Of a stretch of DNA of 64,000 nucleotides, positions 46,131 to 58,067 are shown in pieces (the first letter of the stretch is position 1; each line of letters starts with the position of its first letter). Position numbers and translations under genes: made by a program. The DNA comes from Collybiopsis luxurians FD-317 M1 (lineage: Eukaryota; Basidiomycota; Agaricomycetes; Agaricales; Omphalotaceae): contig KN834777.1 of assembly GCA_000827265.1 (NCBI GenBank), forward strand, positions 478,425 to 542,424. The letters are read 5' to 3'. Under the pieces are notes generated by a model. That model did no database searches. It saw nothing but the letters and a program-made list of their open reading frames with translations, and was not told where the DNA came from.

Positions 46131-47286
46131 AACTTCTGCAAGACCTTGTTTCCATTGAAATTCTTCTAAATCTCAGAAGTGAAGCAATACTCTCCATTTG
46201 CAGAGGGGGGTATTTGGACCTTTTCTACACCCATCTCTATGTTGCACAGCTCTGGCTGCCTACTGGAAGGTTGAGAGGCTTTCCAGCCCTCTTGTCAGTT
46301 TACAGGATTGGTCAGAGGGGGGATATCAATTTTAGATTTTTTAGGGACTGGAGGAGCCTCTGCATCCACAGTCACAGGCTCTCAAGATGGTGGTTTGAAA
46401 TTGGGAGGCAGGAGGTTAGGTGGGCAATACCCCCGAGGTTTGATTGTCTTCTCAAGATCCCCTGCTGCATGAGCTTGATTATCTCGACTGCACTTAGTGG
46501 TCAAGTCAAACCTTGCATTTGTGTCACATCTGCTACACAACAAAGGGTAGGGTCTATATCCTTCTTCACCTGACTCTTCTGAATCTGACTCCACCAATGT
46601 TACAGCAAAGACATTACCACCAAATACTTGTGTACCCTTGTATGAGAGAGACACTGGCATGGCCATTTGATGATGAGGAACAGGGTCTCGAATACCTTGT
46701 CTGAGCTCTGCATTTAACAATGTGCTGTATGTTGCAGTGTTGGCACTCGAAGTTGGTCCAGCTTCCTTTTGGTTGCAGAGGAATGCTGCTACACCTCCTG
46801 CTTGACCTCTCAGTACTACTGGTAGGTCACTTCCATCTGGCAGGGTGTATCACCTAGTAGACTGGTTGTATACCAGAAGGCCCTCTCATACCAAAGGCAA
46901 CATTTTGGGTCACTTTGAAGGAATGGACCCCCCAATGTGAATGGTACTGCATACAAAGCAAAATTTCACTTCTTCAAACTGGTTCTACTGGAGAGGTAGT
47001 GTAGTGGAAGGCTGGACTGAGACAGATGAAGGATTTATGGCATTATTCAAAGCTACCAGGTTCATGGCAGAGATGGTAAGGTATTTCAGGTTTTGGGCCA
47101 AAGAATTAATCTTGCTCCAATCAGTGAACTGTACTGTCTTCTGGTTTCAGTCTCTAGCTGTAGTAGCTGCTGGATGTGCTGGCTTGTAATGGTTATTGGG
47201 GATGTGAGGACAGAAATGCACAGTGATCTCATTATTGTCATTGCCATTAGTCTCCCAATTCCAATAATCAAGTGATTCCTTATCCC

Positions 47287-48015
47287 CTAGTCTGTATTTA
47301 GAATGCCTATGACTTTAGATATCTTCGGCGGAGTTGCACCCTTCTTCTTGACATTGGTCAGCTTCATCATGACATACTTCATGTCTTTCAATGGGAGTCC
47401 TTGGACAAAGTAGTACTGCTGCTCTGTCTTGGTGATAACAGTCTCTTTACAGAGAGGTGCAGAGACAGCAAGGAAAGCTTGGAAATACTGGTCAATTTCA
47501 GCCTTATTTGCCAACCTAGGATTTTTGCTGTAGCCTGTGCAACAGTCTTACATATTGCACTTAGTGAGTTTCAGAGGCTCATCACCTGCAGAGTATATCT
47601 GCAAAAGCATGGCTTCAACATCTGCCCAAGTCTTTCTTGTGACATCGGGATTGAATTTTCTGGTATCAGATTGTACATTGGACATCTGAAGAGGAATATT
47701 CAACAATATAGTCAACAAGCTCATCTTTGTCAGTGATACCAGCTCTAGCACTTGTTTCAAGAAGATTTTGGCACAAGTTCCATTGAAAAATGGTGTATCT
47801 TTTGTACCAGAGACTGGCATGGGCATAAGAACTGCAGTAATGGGAGCCAGGTTGGACATGATGAAGGTTGGTGGGGGAATGGAGTTTGATTGGTTGGACA
47901 AAGATGTGTTCAAATTAGAAGAGGTGGAAGTTGTTGGGTTAAATGACAAGGTAGTTGACTGAGAGGAGGAAGGTGTAATCAAAGGATGAGTATTCTGTAT
48001 TGGCAGTGTGGTCAA
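47287..48015 (-). pseudogene. Gypsy gag-like frames
   Basis: Ser/Thr/Pro-rich start (48015-47860), then 'VSGTKDTPFFNGTCAKIFLK' and 'RKTWADVEAMLLQIYSAGDE', a capsid-type pattern of fungal Gypsy gag. The next frame (47514-47287) continues 'DQYFQAFLAVSAPL' and 'FVQGLPLKDMKYVMMKL'. A frame break separates them. Lies directly after the upstream LTR. 46382-46720 carries an acidic frame with a single CxxC that may be the gag end. Confidence 0.7.
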
Positions 48016-48181
48016 TCTGGGAATGATGACAGTACCACATATGGATCAAAGGTAATTTCAGGTATAGAGTTTTATTCAAATGTGCTTTACTTGAGCACCA
48101 ATAGCAGTGATAAGCTAAAGTTTTTGAATGTTGTTGGGGTCCAGCTCTATGGAAAACTGATCCCCCTGCAGTGGTCACCAC

Positions 48182-48723
48182 TGTGGAAGAAGGAGTTGAA
48201 CCTTGGAAGGTTCTGGGGGTTCACAGTTGAGAGAAAGACAAGAAGAGGAAGCATAAACAGTCCTTCAGAACTGAATGCAATGGAAAAGGGAGTAAGGGAA
48301 GTAGGGATACTAAGAATATAGGAACCACCCTATCATTGCAGGGCCAAACACAGAGAATGCTAATGCTAGAGGCCTCGTTGGACCTCCTTACACAAGCATA
48401 AGAATCTTGGTGAGCCAAAATTGTCCCCCTCCTCATTCAACTTTACTCCACTTGTGTACAAAGTCCAAAAACAGTAACTATGAAGCCTATGTACCTTCCT
48501 TGGTTCCGGTGCTTCTTTCGCCGGGACTCAACTCCTCACTAAATCCCCAACCTCTTACTTGTCTCCTCCCCCTCGTACTCTCTCCCCAATGACTCCTGTA
48601 CCAGAAAGAAAAGAAAAAAAACATATCACTACATTACCCATGTACTAATATCTGAATATATGCATGAAATACAAAATGCTACAAGAAAATGCTCCATCAT
48701 GTGAAGTCCAAACAATGTTGTGA
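48182..48723 (-). repeat. Gypsy LTR, 5' copy (minus orientation)
   Basis: Plus strand TGTGGAAGAAGGAGTTGAAC to ACAATGTTGTGA, partner of 38890-39440. In the minus orientation it precedes gag. Confidence 0.85.
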
Positions 48724-49705
48724 ACAAAAAGGAAAGGCTTGCTAAGTTGAGTGAGCACTGAGCTTAGTGTTCAGATGAGTGACAAGGTAAAGGTGTTGAT
48801 TTAAAAAGGTTCCCCTACTTCTATGCACTTGCTGGCCTAAATAGTAGAATGAGGGGTTATGTAATGGTATACTGAAAGGAGCATCGATAAGATCAAGGAG
48901 TGACTAAATGGTAAGCAATGCAATGAAGGAATGTCAATGAGTGAAGATGGTGGACAAGAGAATAAATGAAACATGCTGCTACATATTTGCTGAGGTGCAG
49001 CTTAGAAAATTTTGGCTTGCCAACCTGGATAGTTTCACTGTATATAGAGAAAACATGACCAAGATTGCCATACCTTTGACCCAGTGCGTGATGTTGCCAT
49101 AACACCCATAACACAGAACAGCACTGTCAAAGCCAAAGACAAGTGAGCCTATCTGGATGCAATTTACTTTATATACTAGTTAATTTTGTGCTTTTCCTCT
49201 TTTATTTTGCATAACTTTCATTCAGGCTTCTAGGTGCTTAGGCTAGAGTTTTACATCACCTACAGACAATGCTTATGTAGCTATTGCAACTTTAATCATC
49301 ATTTTGCTGTGCACTCACTTTACCACTGTGGTCTTTGAAGTGATCATATTATGCACATCAGTGAACTATATGCTAATGTATTTAGAACTTACACTGTTCA
49401 GTGTCAGATATTCACATGCACATACAGAGCGAGCCGCTAACTTTTTTAAACTCGGACATTGCCTCAAATGCCTTACGTGATATATCTATTCATCAAATGA
49501 ACCGGCTCGCAATTCATATAAAATTTGAACCTCGGCATTCCCGCTTACGCACATGCCACGCGCAAAGCGCAATGGCCCACATCCCACAAGTTTTGATTCA
49601 AGTATGAAGCAATAGCAAGACATCTCATTCCTCGAGCACATACAACGAATAAGTAGTTTCAAATCAGGTACAAACTGATAATAAGAAACTCTATTCTGTA
49701 GATAA
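48724..49705. other. Spacer; CpG content recovers from about 49.4 kb
   Basis: No gene supported. 49520-49600 (ATGCCACGCGCAAAGCGCAATGGCCCACATCC) recurs at 57130-57170 with a few changes. Confidence 0.5.
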
Positions 49706-50111
49706 TTAAGGTGACGCGCAGACCTGTGTATTGTTCAATCATCATAATGAGAGGTTCAACGAAAACCAGGAAGGTAGACTTACCCCTTGGCCGGGGGTTC
49801 CTACTAATTGAACACAGGCACCAGAGCAGCAGGGGGCACCGGAAGTGCATGGGGAAAGAGTGGGAGAACACAGAACGCAGATCTTTTATTGATGAAAAGG
49901 GAAAGTGAAGTTATAAGTGACTAGGAATAAACTACCAAGGAGATTGACGACTTACAGACTCTTGACATCTAAGGGGGAAACAACATGGCGAGTCGGATTC
50001 GCTGCCAGTGCAGGATTGACCCAGTCCAGTGCACTGTCGCTCCGTGAGAAGAAAGGCCGAGGTCAAAGAGACTACAGAGGCAAAGGCAAGAATCTTGGTA
50101 AAGAAGTGCAT
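49706..50111 (-). CDS. Small secreted protein with two tandem knottin-like cysteine patterns
   Basis: Three minus-strand exons close in phase: 49956-50111, 49784-49882, 49706-49723; introns 73 and 60 nt with GTAAGT donors. 90 residues. Residues 1-19 or so (MHFFTKILAFASVVSLTSA) form a signal peptide. Twelve Cys follow: 27, 34, 43, 44, 49, 54 and 57, 64, 70, 71, 75, 87. Each set has the C..C..CC..C..C order of inhibitor-cystine-knot folds, seen in many fungal secreted proteins. Each exon junction falls between or after the cysteine sets. No enzymatic role is visible; such proteins are often effector-like or structural in the apoplast, which is inference here. Frame intact, codon use normal. Confidence 0.8.
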
Positions 50112-50152
50112 GAAGTGGTAATGCTGGGGATAGCGGCCGAGAGTTGGGCGCA

Positions 50153-50160
50153 CTTTTATA
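50153..50160 (-). promoter_or_regulatory. TATA-like box of the secreted-protein gene
   Basis: TATAAAAG on the minus strand, 42 bases upstream of the ATG at 50111, the usual place for a fungal TATA box. Confidence 0.5.
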
Positions 50161-50161
50161 G

Positions 50162-52438
50162 GACCAATACATCCCCGACATTAATGGTATTCTAAGCATT
50201 CATAAGTGTATAACTACCATTGATGACTTACTCATGTTCAAGAGAGCCGAGTATGGAGCGCTTATAATAAAGCTGAATAATGAAGACTAACCTACGTGAA
50301 TAAAGCACTCTCGCACTTGTATACTAAGATGATCAACATTGACATGTACTGTGCCTGTAGTTGTGAGCGAGATCTGGCAGTTTGACCATCATGCTTCGGG
50401 TGGAAGACAGCTTGATGGGTCTATAGTATTGTTAAGCAAAGGAGCTATTTAACTGAAAAGTATACAAAATGTTCAACGCGAGCAGTATAAATTGAGGAAA
50501 ATCATACTCACATCCGCACATGCAATCTCTTGCAGCAGCAGGGTTAAGCTTCATTGCAAAATTGAAAGATTACAAACAATGGCGGTCTCAGAAAGGAGAA
50601 GCCGATATGACATTCCGGAAATTGAGTCGCGGAATTTGATAGGGAAAGGCACTATATTGCAGTGCCTGAGTTTAACAGTTTATAGGATAGCTATTCCTAA
50701 GTATTGTTGTATGATTGGATAAACGTATCATTGTTGGATGGAAGCCGATTAACCATTGTGCGACATTCAGACTAGTGCCGTTGGCCCCAGGTGATCAGAC
50801 TTTGACCTAATACAAGAATGAATTAGATGCGCAATATGCAATTGCACTGACTTTTACAAGGCTGATATTGACATGCATCATTCCAGCAGTTGCGAACAGG
50901 TCTTGTCAGTTTTGACCCTGTACTTCTAGTGAAAGCCAAAAGAGAATCTCGGTTACTAGTATTCATGACAGGTAGAATGAGTACAAAGGGTAATCTCGAA
51001 GCTGTTGTACTTCTACAAAATTCAGGACATTGTTTGAGGCCTTATGCAAAGTGAGTCTTCCAAATCTACCTCAATTAAAGGCACACATATGGCCTAATCC
51101 CCGACTCTGACCGAAGGGAAGGGAGGGCTTTGTATGCAGAGATCGGCCACAATCTCCCCAAATCTGGCCCCAATAGGCAGGAGTTTCTCACATTACATTG
51201 ATGAGATTTGAATCGAGGTCGCGTGATAAACCTCCTTTCTTAACTAATACAGTTGACACTTCAGCGCTTAACCTGAATTTCATCGACAAAATTTTGTCAA
51301 TCCTCTTCGCGTAATGAGCCATCTGATATACTTTTACTGGCATTCTCATATATCATGCCTAGGCCACTGGGGGCTGGACCACTAAGGTATAAGATACAGC
51401 AATACAAAATATCTGGACTATTAAGTAGTTATACATTGCATGGATCTGGATGGATTCTGAAGACCAAAGGTGCAACCAAAACCGTGATGAGTCGGGGATT
51501 GCCGCTCCGGCGGCGCTAAGGATTCAGTACTTCAGTAAGAGCTGGGACTGCTTTGTTTGTTAAATGTCCAGTCTACTGTGCCGCGTCGACACGGTCCCTC
51601 TCCCACAGATGTTTCAATGTTCACCTTTCGTAACCTTGCTGATGGTCTCGGTACCTGAACGTACTATACATGCAGCAAAGCGGCAAGAGTGAAAATGGTT
51701 CATGTCTTGGCTTAACCCGTAGCACTTGCCAAATTAGAGGCCCCAGCTAAGCCGAAAGTCTTCAGCCCAGATACTGTATAATCAGTGTAGTAGATTGTAT
51801 TTCCATGCCCTGAATAAATTATTGCTAGCTGACAAGGTCTTGAAACCAAAATTAGACTCCCACTTCAAAGGCATAGAACCGACAACTTCGGACGATCTCC
51901 CGGCTAATGAAACTTGAGCTTGCCTTCTTAGGAATGACTCGATAGTCACACGTCCATACTTACCAGTTGGGGCTTGGCCAGTCGATACATTCGTCAGCTA
52001 CATTACCACATCGCTCCATCGGGCTTACGTTCCGGAAGCTCCGGCCCAATGGAAGCGTTCCGGGTGCGTTGCTTTCACGCTCACCTTCCCCGCGATTGTA
52101 TGGCGGGATCCCCTGTCAAATATTCTCATCTGCCAATCACTCAGCCTATCTAGGCTCGCTTACGATTCTGTCCCGAAATATGAGTCGACCATACAACCGT
52201 CCTTGATCTTAAAGGCAGATGGAATCACCCGCAAGGACCTAGCGTTTGATAAAGAATGCAGGTAAGTAAATTTAGTCCTCGACTATCTCTATTCGTTCAA
52301 CTGACGGATAGTGAAGAAACCAGATATGTTCAAACTCGCGCAGGCTGACGGCGTATTAGACGAAGCAGAAATTCTCCTCTTTCATTTTGGTTCATGCTCC
52401 CTTCGCGGCTCTATATATCGTTAGCTTTTGACCAATGC
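50162..52438. other. Spacer with relics
   Basis: No complete gene. 51098-51185 (CCGACTCTGACCGAAGGGAA...) recurs at 54990-55065. A GC-rich frame 51967-52206 may be a gene relic but no family was recognised. Confidence 0.4.
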
Positions 52439-53735
52439 ATTCAGCGCATACCGCAGCTACGGCAAATGGATTGCACGTTTTGACCGCATCTGAATTCCAA
52501 ACGAATACGCTATCAAAGTATGGTCAAATAGCCAACACGTCAAGCCTCTGCATACCTTAAGCAACATCACGATGGGGTACCCTTTTACGTAGTATCTCCC
52601 TTTTCTGCCACTTATGATGTACCTGCTTCAGATGCTGTTACGTCTGTTCGGGGTAGGCTCGAGCCCTCTTCCCCCTCAGATGATTCTCTGAATTCATGCT
52701 TAGACGAACGCTTGATGGATCACTGCGAAGGGTATGTGTGCCCTTCAACGCGGATTTTTTATTCTTTGCTTATCGATGATTGACCTCAGCGGCCATCATA
52801 TCAACACGTTATGCTACGGTCCGAATACAAATGGATCCGATGGCCTTGAGGAACAGTCATTCTGTACCTTGTGTCTCATAGTTGACTCGTTCCGATTCTT
52901 TCTCAGTCGTATGTCTTTATTGGGGTGTGGAAAGCTTTGGTCAATCATAACCTTTACTACTGCACATTATAGCCTGTACTGAAAACTTGTATAAAGTAGA
53001 TGGGGATCCCACCCTTCTAGCCGAATTGCGCACATTGACGAACACGCTGAAGGTTTTTTGCACCACCGGCATGCAGGATATGGAGACGCGCGCCAGTAAA
53101 TGGACGGTTATGGATATAGCGTCCCCAGTGGGATAAGGCGTGTTACAGGGATACGGTACTGATTATGACGTTCGTCAATATTTCCTCTCCTTTCCTCTCG
53201 AGTCCAGTGTACTCACTTGCTTTGCAAACTTGTACAGTTAGGAAGGGGATAACTTTGTCTTGGACCAACAAGCCATCCTCTCGGCCCTAAAAGCCTCTTC
53301 GGTGACGATGGCACTTCCCGACGTTCATCTTTGACCATATAAAACCTCCATCTGTCAACCTATTACCGTTCAAGTGAACCTCTGACTCTTTGGGTTGCTC
53401 TAGATAGCTTCAAGTCATTGTGGAATGACCCCGAGACCCTCACCCTGCTGTTGAAATGGTACGCGGCGCTACTTTTGCATGAATTCACATAGACGGCTCG
53501 AGATCTGGGATTCCACGACTTATCAATGTGCGTAAAGGGAGCTACAGAGGCATTTGTTATGAGGAGGGTTGGGGAGATGATGGGTATATTGAGGGGTAAT
53601 TTGGGGTTGAAGAAGAACAATGTGGTGGTTTTAAGTGGACTGTACTTGACATATAAGTGGGCCAGCGCTAGCGCGTGGCAGGACTCGTGCCCTCTCGTGC
53701 CTCATTCTTTCCCGGAGTATCCAATGCAATGAACA
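52439..53735 (+). pseudogene. Relic of an uncharacterised gene, copy 1
   Basis: First exon starts MHSAHTAATANGLHVLTASE at 52439, shifts frame near 52555, and continues 'PFYVVSPFSATYDVPASDAV' to a GTATGT donor near 52730. After an intron come 'YGPNTNGSDGLEEQ', then 'ENLYKVDGDPTLLAELRTLT' (52984) and 'DLGFHDLSMCVKGATEAFVM' (53507). At least two stops interrupt it. No known domain. The middle exon is repeated at 54160-54440. Confidence 0.5.
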
Positions 53736-54039
53736 CTAAGCTAAAAATATATAAATTACAAATTTAGATCAATTAAAAATTGCCTGTTAAGGATCAGGCA
53801 CGAAATTCACCACCTCTATAACTCGGCATTTCATTTCATTCCATGTACTCGTAATTTGTTAGTACATTGTCTCTGTACCCGTTGAGGTGAGCATTGACAT
53901 AGCAACCCGATTTCCTAGTTTCCACAAAAAGACAATCGAATTAGCCCTAGTTGAGTTTCTCGCCTTCTTCCTGTTCACAAAATTAGTTATGTCAGGTAAG
54001 CCTCCTTCTATCCACCCACTATTCCCCGATGCCTGACTC

Positions 54040-54560
54040 TCAAACCTCAGATACTGTTAATCCACTCTGAGTAAGCTCAACAACTTTCCCAACTCAGAAA
54101 CTTCTGCTGATTGTTGCGTAGGATGGTCACGAGTGCTGGTTGAATTACTGCCATAGGTATGTACGCTTTTGAACACAGACTTCACTATCCTTCCTTATTG
54201 ACGATCTACTTCAGCAGCTGTACCATCAATCCGGTTTGTTACAGTCTGAAGACAGGAGATGAAAGGGCCCGATGGCCTCGATGAACAGGTTATCTCATAC
54301 CTTTCGCTGTCACGTCACATTCGACTGCACTCGACTCTGTCGGGCGTACAGTGGGATTGGAAGGGCTTTGGTAAGTTTGAGTCTCTACTATTGGGCTTCA
54401 TATTGCGTACTGAAGTCTTGTCAGAGTTGCGCCCTGCAAACTGTGGTTCAATGTCGATCCAATTGCAATACCCACTCCTAAGCAGGTTTAAGGGTCTTAG
54501 TACTACCACTCGTGCACAGGATAACATGAATGTCAGTTAATAGGTGGATAGTGTTTCAGT
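54040..54560 (+). pseudogene. Relic of the same gene, copy 2
   Basis: 54160-54300 aligns with 52728-52860: a GTATGT donor, 'CTT.CTTATTGACGAT.TAC', then 'ATGGGCCC' changes and 'GPDGLDEQVISYLS' against 'GSDGLEEQ' of copy 1. The frame then reads 'LHSTLSGVQWDWKGFG' before a GTAAGT donor at 54370. Only this part is recognisable. Confidence 0.5.
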
Positions 54561-55162
54561 TCTTTAACTCATCTAGTCATACTATACTTCGCCCCACTAT
54601 TGTGCAATTACATTCTCCTGCTTGTCTATCTGCAAACCCGCGAATAAGATGGCTCTCAACATTTGTTGACTTTTCAAATGAGTGGACCCATTCAGGATAG
54701 CCCTTCTTCCAAGTATACCTCTCAAACAATCCCTCGGAAAGTCGATTTACTAAGTAGCTGTATTCAAGTATTCAATCCGGCTAATCCAGTTGAACCGTTT
54801 GCTCCACGCCGAAGCTGTTGATTTACACTTTCCAAGGACAAAAGCTTGGAAGGAAAATTTTGATGCTCGCAACTTTACTTGGTAAACAGTCTCTGGGGCG
54901 AGAAGAGAACACACAAGGAATGTTATTCTCAGTGGTGGTAGCTGGAAGATCAGCACAGAATGACATTTGCAACTTGACAACTCTTCCTCGACTCTGACCG
55001 AAGGGAGGGCAGTGTTTGCTATGATCGGCCAAAATTTTCCTAAATTTTGCCACAATAGGTAACTCCTTTCCATGCCCTTATCCAATCTCGATATTTTTCA
55101 TGCCATGCTCTCTATGTATGCGCTCTGTTTACTATTGCTTGTTCACCCTTTTGGAGTTCCCA

Positions 55163-56032
55163 GTGTCAGGTATTGGTGTGTTGGATAAAAAAAACTACCT
55201 GGGTTCAGTTAGGCAGGTGTGTTAGAGGTGGTTTCATAAAGACATAAGGCACTAACTAGGACTGTGAGTTCATTTGGCCTTTAAAGTAATTGGTGGGTGA
55301 AATTCAGTACTGGTAAACTGTAGACTGGTTGGTACTGGTATTTGGTGATGGTAATTTGACTTGGTGGACTTTCTTTAATATATAACTTTTGGTAACTGGT
55401 AAACATGAGCCTGAAAATAACTGACCACCCTGGGACTAGCTTGCTTAGACTGTAATAAACTTGATGGTGTAAAAGACAGTAGCTCAAACTACTAGCCTCT
55501 CAGTGGGTCTAGCTAGCTTAAACAATGGAACTTGACTTGACTTAAACTTTAGAACTTAAATCTAACCAACTTGTACAACTGGATTCACTGATACAGCTTG
55601 CACAAAGCTCTTAGAAAGTAAGTGTAAGGTAAACTTTATATTTGGTAGTAGGTAAAAAGTGGGGGGGAAGGAATTTTTTTAGGCTAAAAATCCCCAAGTA
55701 TTTATATTACAAGATTATATTACTTCCTATTTAACCAATTTGACTCATAACAACTCCAATTGACTCTAGTTGACTCCATCTAAAATTTTTCAAAAGCTTC
55801 ATTAGCCTTATATAGTATTCATGTCTCATTTTGAGTCAAGCCAATTTGTTTAGAGTCACTCTGACTCATTTTGGTATGACCTAAGCTCTATGAGTAAACA
55901 GAATAATCTTTAATTCTCCTATCATATCTTATCAGTGAGCTCTCTAGAGATTTTTTTTTCTCTCTGAGAATATTTCTAATAGTTATTTAGTTATTTACTG
56001 GTAATTTCTTGAAGCAGGAATGACTCCTGACA
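55163..56032. repeat. Solo LTR (candidate)
   Basis: 870-bp AT-rich, almost CpG-free block starting TGTCAGG and ending CCTGACA, a perfect 7-bp inverted pair with TG...CA termini. The flanks CCCAG and CCAAC agree only in part as a 5-bp target duplication. No internal coding. It is sharply distinct from the CpG-normal DNA on its left. Confidence 0.65.
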
Positions 56033-58067
56033 CCAACTGCCAAATCCTCGAGAGACTGATAGCTGAAATTTTTTTTTTTTGAATGCTTGCTGATCAACCA
56101 AATCAGCTGCAGTCAGAGCTGTATGCCACTCATGGGTCAATTGATGGGAAACTGCACTCTTCTATCTGTGATATGTATTTGCAAACATTTGGAGCTGTTA
56201 TTACATGCGCTCTGTTCAGATCTTTTCTGCTCCGAAAGCGCAGTGATATTCCCAGTGACTTCAGTGTACGGTTCCGGTACTGAGCCCTACCAGTGACCTT
56301 CGTCGGCTAGCTTCCTGAACACTCTGAAGAATTCAAATGATAACATTGCAAATGAATGTATCACAGCGACGGAACAAACACTTGCCATACACCCCAAAAC
56401 TGTCGGAGGTAGCATTCAATACCAATGTCATCCCCTTTTTTCCCAATTATTTTTCTGCCTTTGTCAACACACAACCAACTATGTTACGAGTCCGGAATGT
56501 AATAGAGGAGTCGTCTTGCAAGGGGACTTGACCATTTTCCCATGGTCTTTCACAGCTTGATATATCAAATTTTATCCCCATATTTGGACTTGTCACTTTT
56601 CATGACTTGCATTATTTGTGTCACTTTCCAACCACCACAATCTCCTTCCTCCATTTCCCTCTATGCTTTCTCATGTAGCTCTGTGCACCCTCCCTTATTA
56701 TCACCCGTTCTCCAGCTCCCTTTAATTTTTACCTTTTTTTTTTCTTTCTCTTTGCTACATCTCCACTTCTGGACATTTATTCTCCATCACTTGGCTGTTG
56801 TTTTCTTCCCGTTGTTCTCTTCCTGTGCTCTTTTCTGTTCCTGTCATCAAGAGAACAGCAGTAAAGGGCAAACACCTGAGAATCTCCCTTAGGGAATCAT
56901 GTTTTTCAGCTATCCTGGAAGGGTATCCAATCAACTATCACTCCCACCCACTTAGCCTCAAACCCTGGCTAGAGCTTCATTCAAAGCACCTCTTTTGTAT
57001 CACTACACTCCCACTATGTATCTGAATGTGCAGGATTCAACAGGTACAAAATGGCTGAGTACCAGAGGGTGGCTGACTTGTGGGTAAGTGGTAGTATTCC
57101 AAACTCGTACATCAGTATAAGCATCCAGACTCGTAGATGCCACGCACACAATGCGATGGCCCACATCCCCCAAGTCTTTTTAGTTTCCTTGACAGCTTAA
57201 AAACTGATAGAGTTATTCTTTATGGATTCCTTCCAATAGAATCAATCCTTGCCCCCACTCAGTGAAAATTCTGTAATATAGTACATATTATTCCTCCAAG
57301 GGTACCCTTTTTTCATTACGGACTCCCTGACTAGCTGCATTGAATGTTATTGCTCTGACCCTGACTGCGGTAGGCGGGAATGCCAAGTAGAAAAAAAAAT
57401 CGATCTGGAACATAGTGTCAATTATGAATGCTTGCTACCGAAATAGCAGATGATTAGCTTGTAGTATTTCATGGTATTGCAAGACCATGATATTCCAACA
57501 CTTATACTTAAGTCCTCGAATTAAGGGCCCGTGCCGGTTATGGTTCAATATTCAACCAAGTGGAGCTTGAGGATCCTGAGACTTACTTAAGTTGTTGGTG
57601 ATTGCAGGGAATGTGGGCGAAATATTTTTTGATACAGCGTTTTTTTTGTGAGATGCTTTCTGCGTGATTTATTTCTTGAGATCATTGAGTAATAATAATA
57701 TACTTTTCTTCCTTCCTTCCTCCCTTCATCAGGCAGCCTCTCGAGCATTCCTATGGACCTTTCCTTCTTCCCTATCTTCCTCTCGCGAGAGAGTGGTACA
57801 TAGCAGCGTGGTTGCAGGCGACATGCGGTATGCTTTCCTCTCCATTAAACAAACACATGTCCTTTCCGTTGGGGTTTCGGAGTTGCTTCACGTAACAAAA
57901 CAGAACCTTATTTTTCTGTTTCTTTTGATCGCAGGCAAGCCTGCACAGTATCCTTCTGGTAAGCCCCCTCTCGAGCCTTTAAAAGGTTTCAGCTGCAGAG
58001 TTTTCCTAACCTTGCAATTCTTGTACAGACAAATCAAATGTGATAGTCTCATTGCACACTTTGAAGG
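56033..58067. other. Spacer upstream of the IFI6-like pseudogene
   Basis: No complete gene. 57130-57170 recurs at 49550-49590. 57428-57500 is the inverted copy of the Copia-like LTR start at 7292. 57890-58067 matches parts of 29620-29730. Pyrimidine-rich runs at 56720-56840. Confidence 0.5.

Larger units (their letters stand above)
38890..48723 (-). mobile_element. Defective Ty3/Gypsy LTR retrotransposon
   Basis: Two direct LTRs (38890-39440, 48182-48723) bracket minus-strand gag, protease and integrase remnants in the expected order. Next to the upstream LTR (48181 downward on the minus strand) a TGGTGACCACTGC primer-site-like sequence lies one base inside. Reverse transcriptase and RNase H are not visible. 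Two DNA elements are inserted at 43967 and 44586, and a poly-C gap lies at 42242-42385. No matching target duplication was found. CpG is almost absent. The element cannot be autonomous. Confidence 0.85.

Noticed and set aside
38884..48730. Target duplication of the Gypsy element
   Set aside because: Flanks next to the two LTRs do not match over 4-6 bases at any reasonable end position.
51195..51290. Possible tRNA gene on the minus strand (GATTCAAATCTC-like T-loop)
   Set aside because: No T-arm stem pairs and no acceptor stem could be found.
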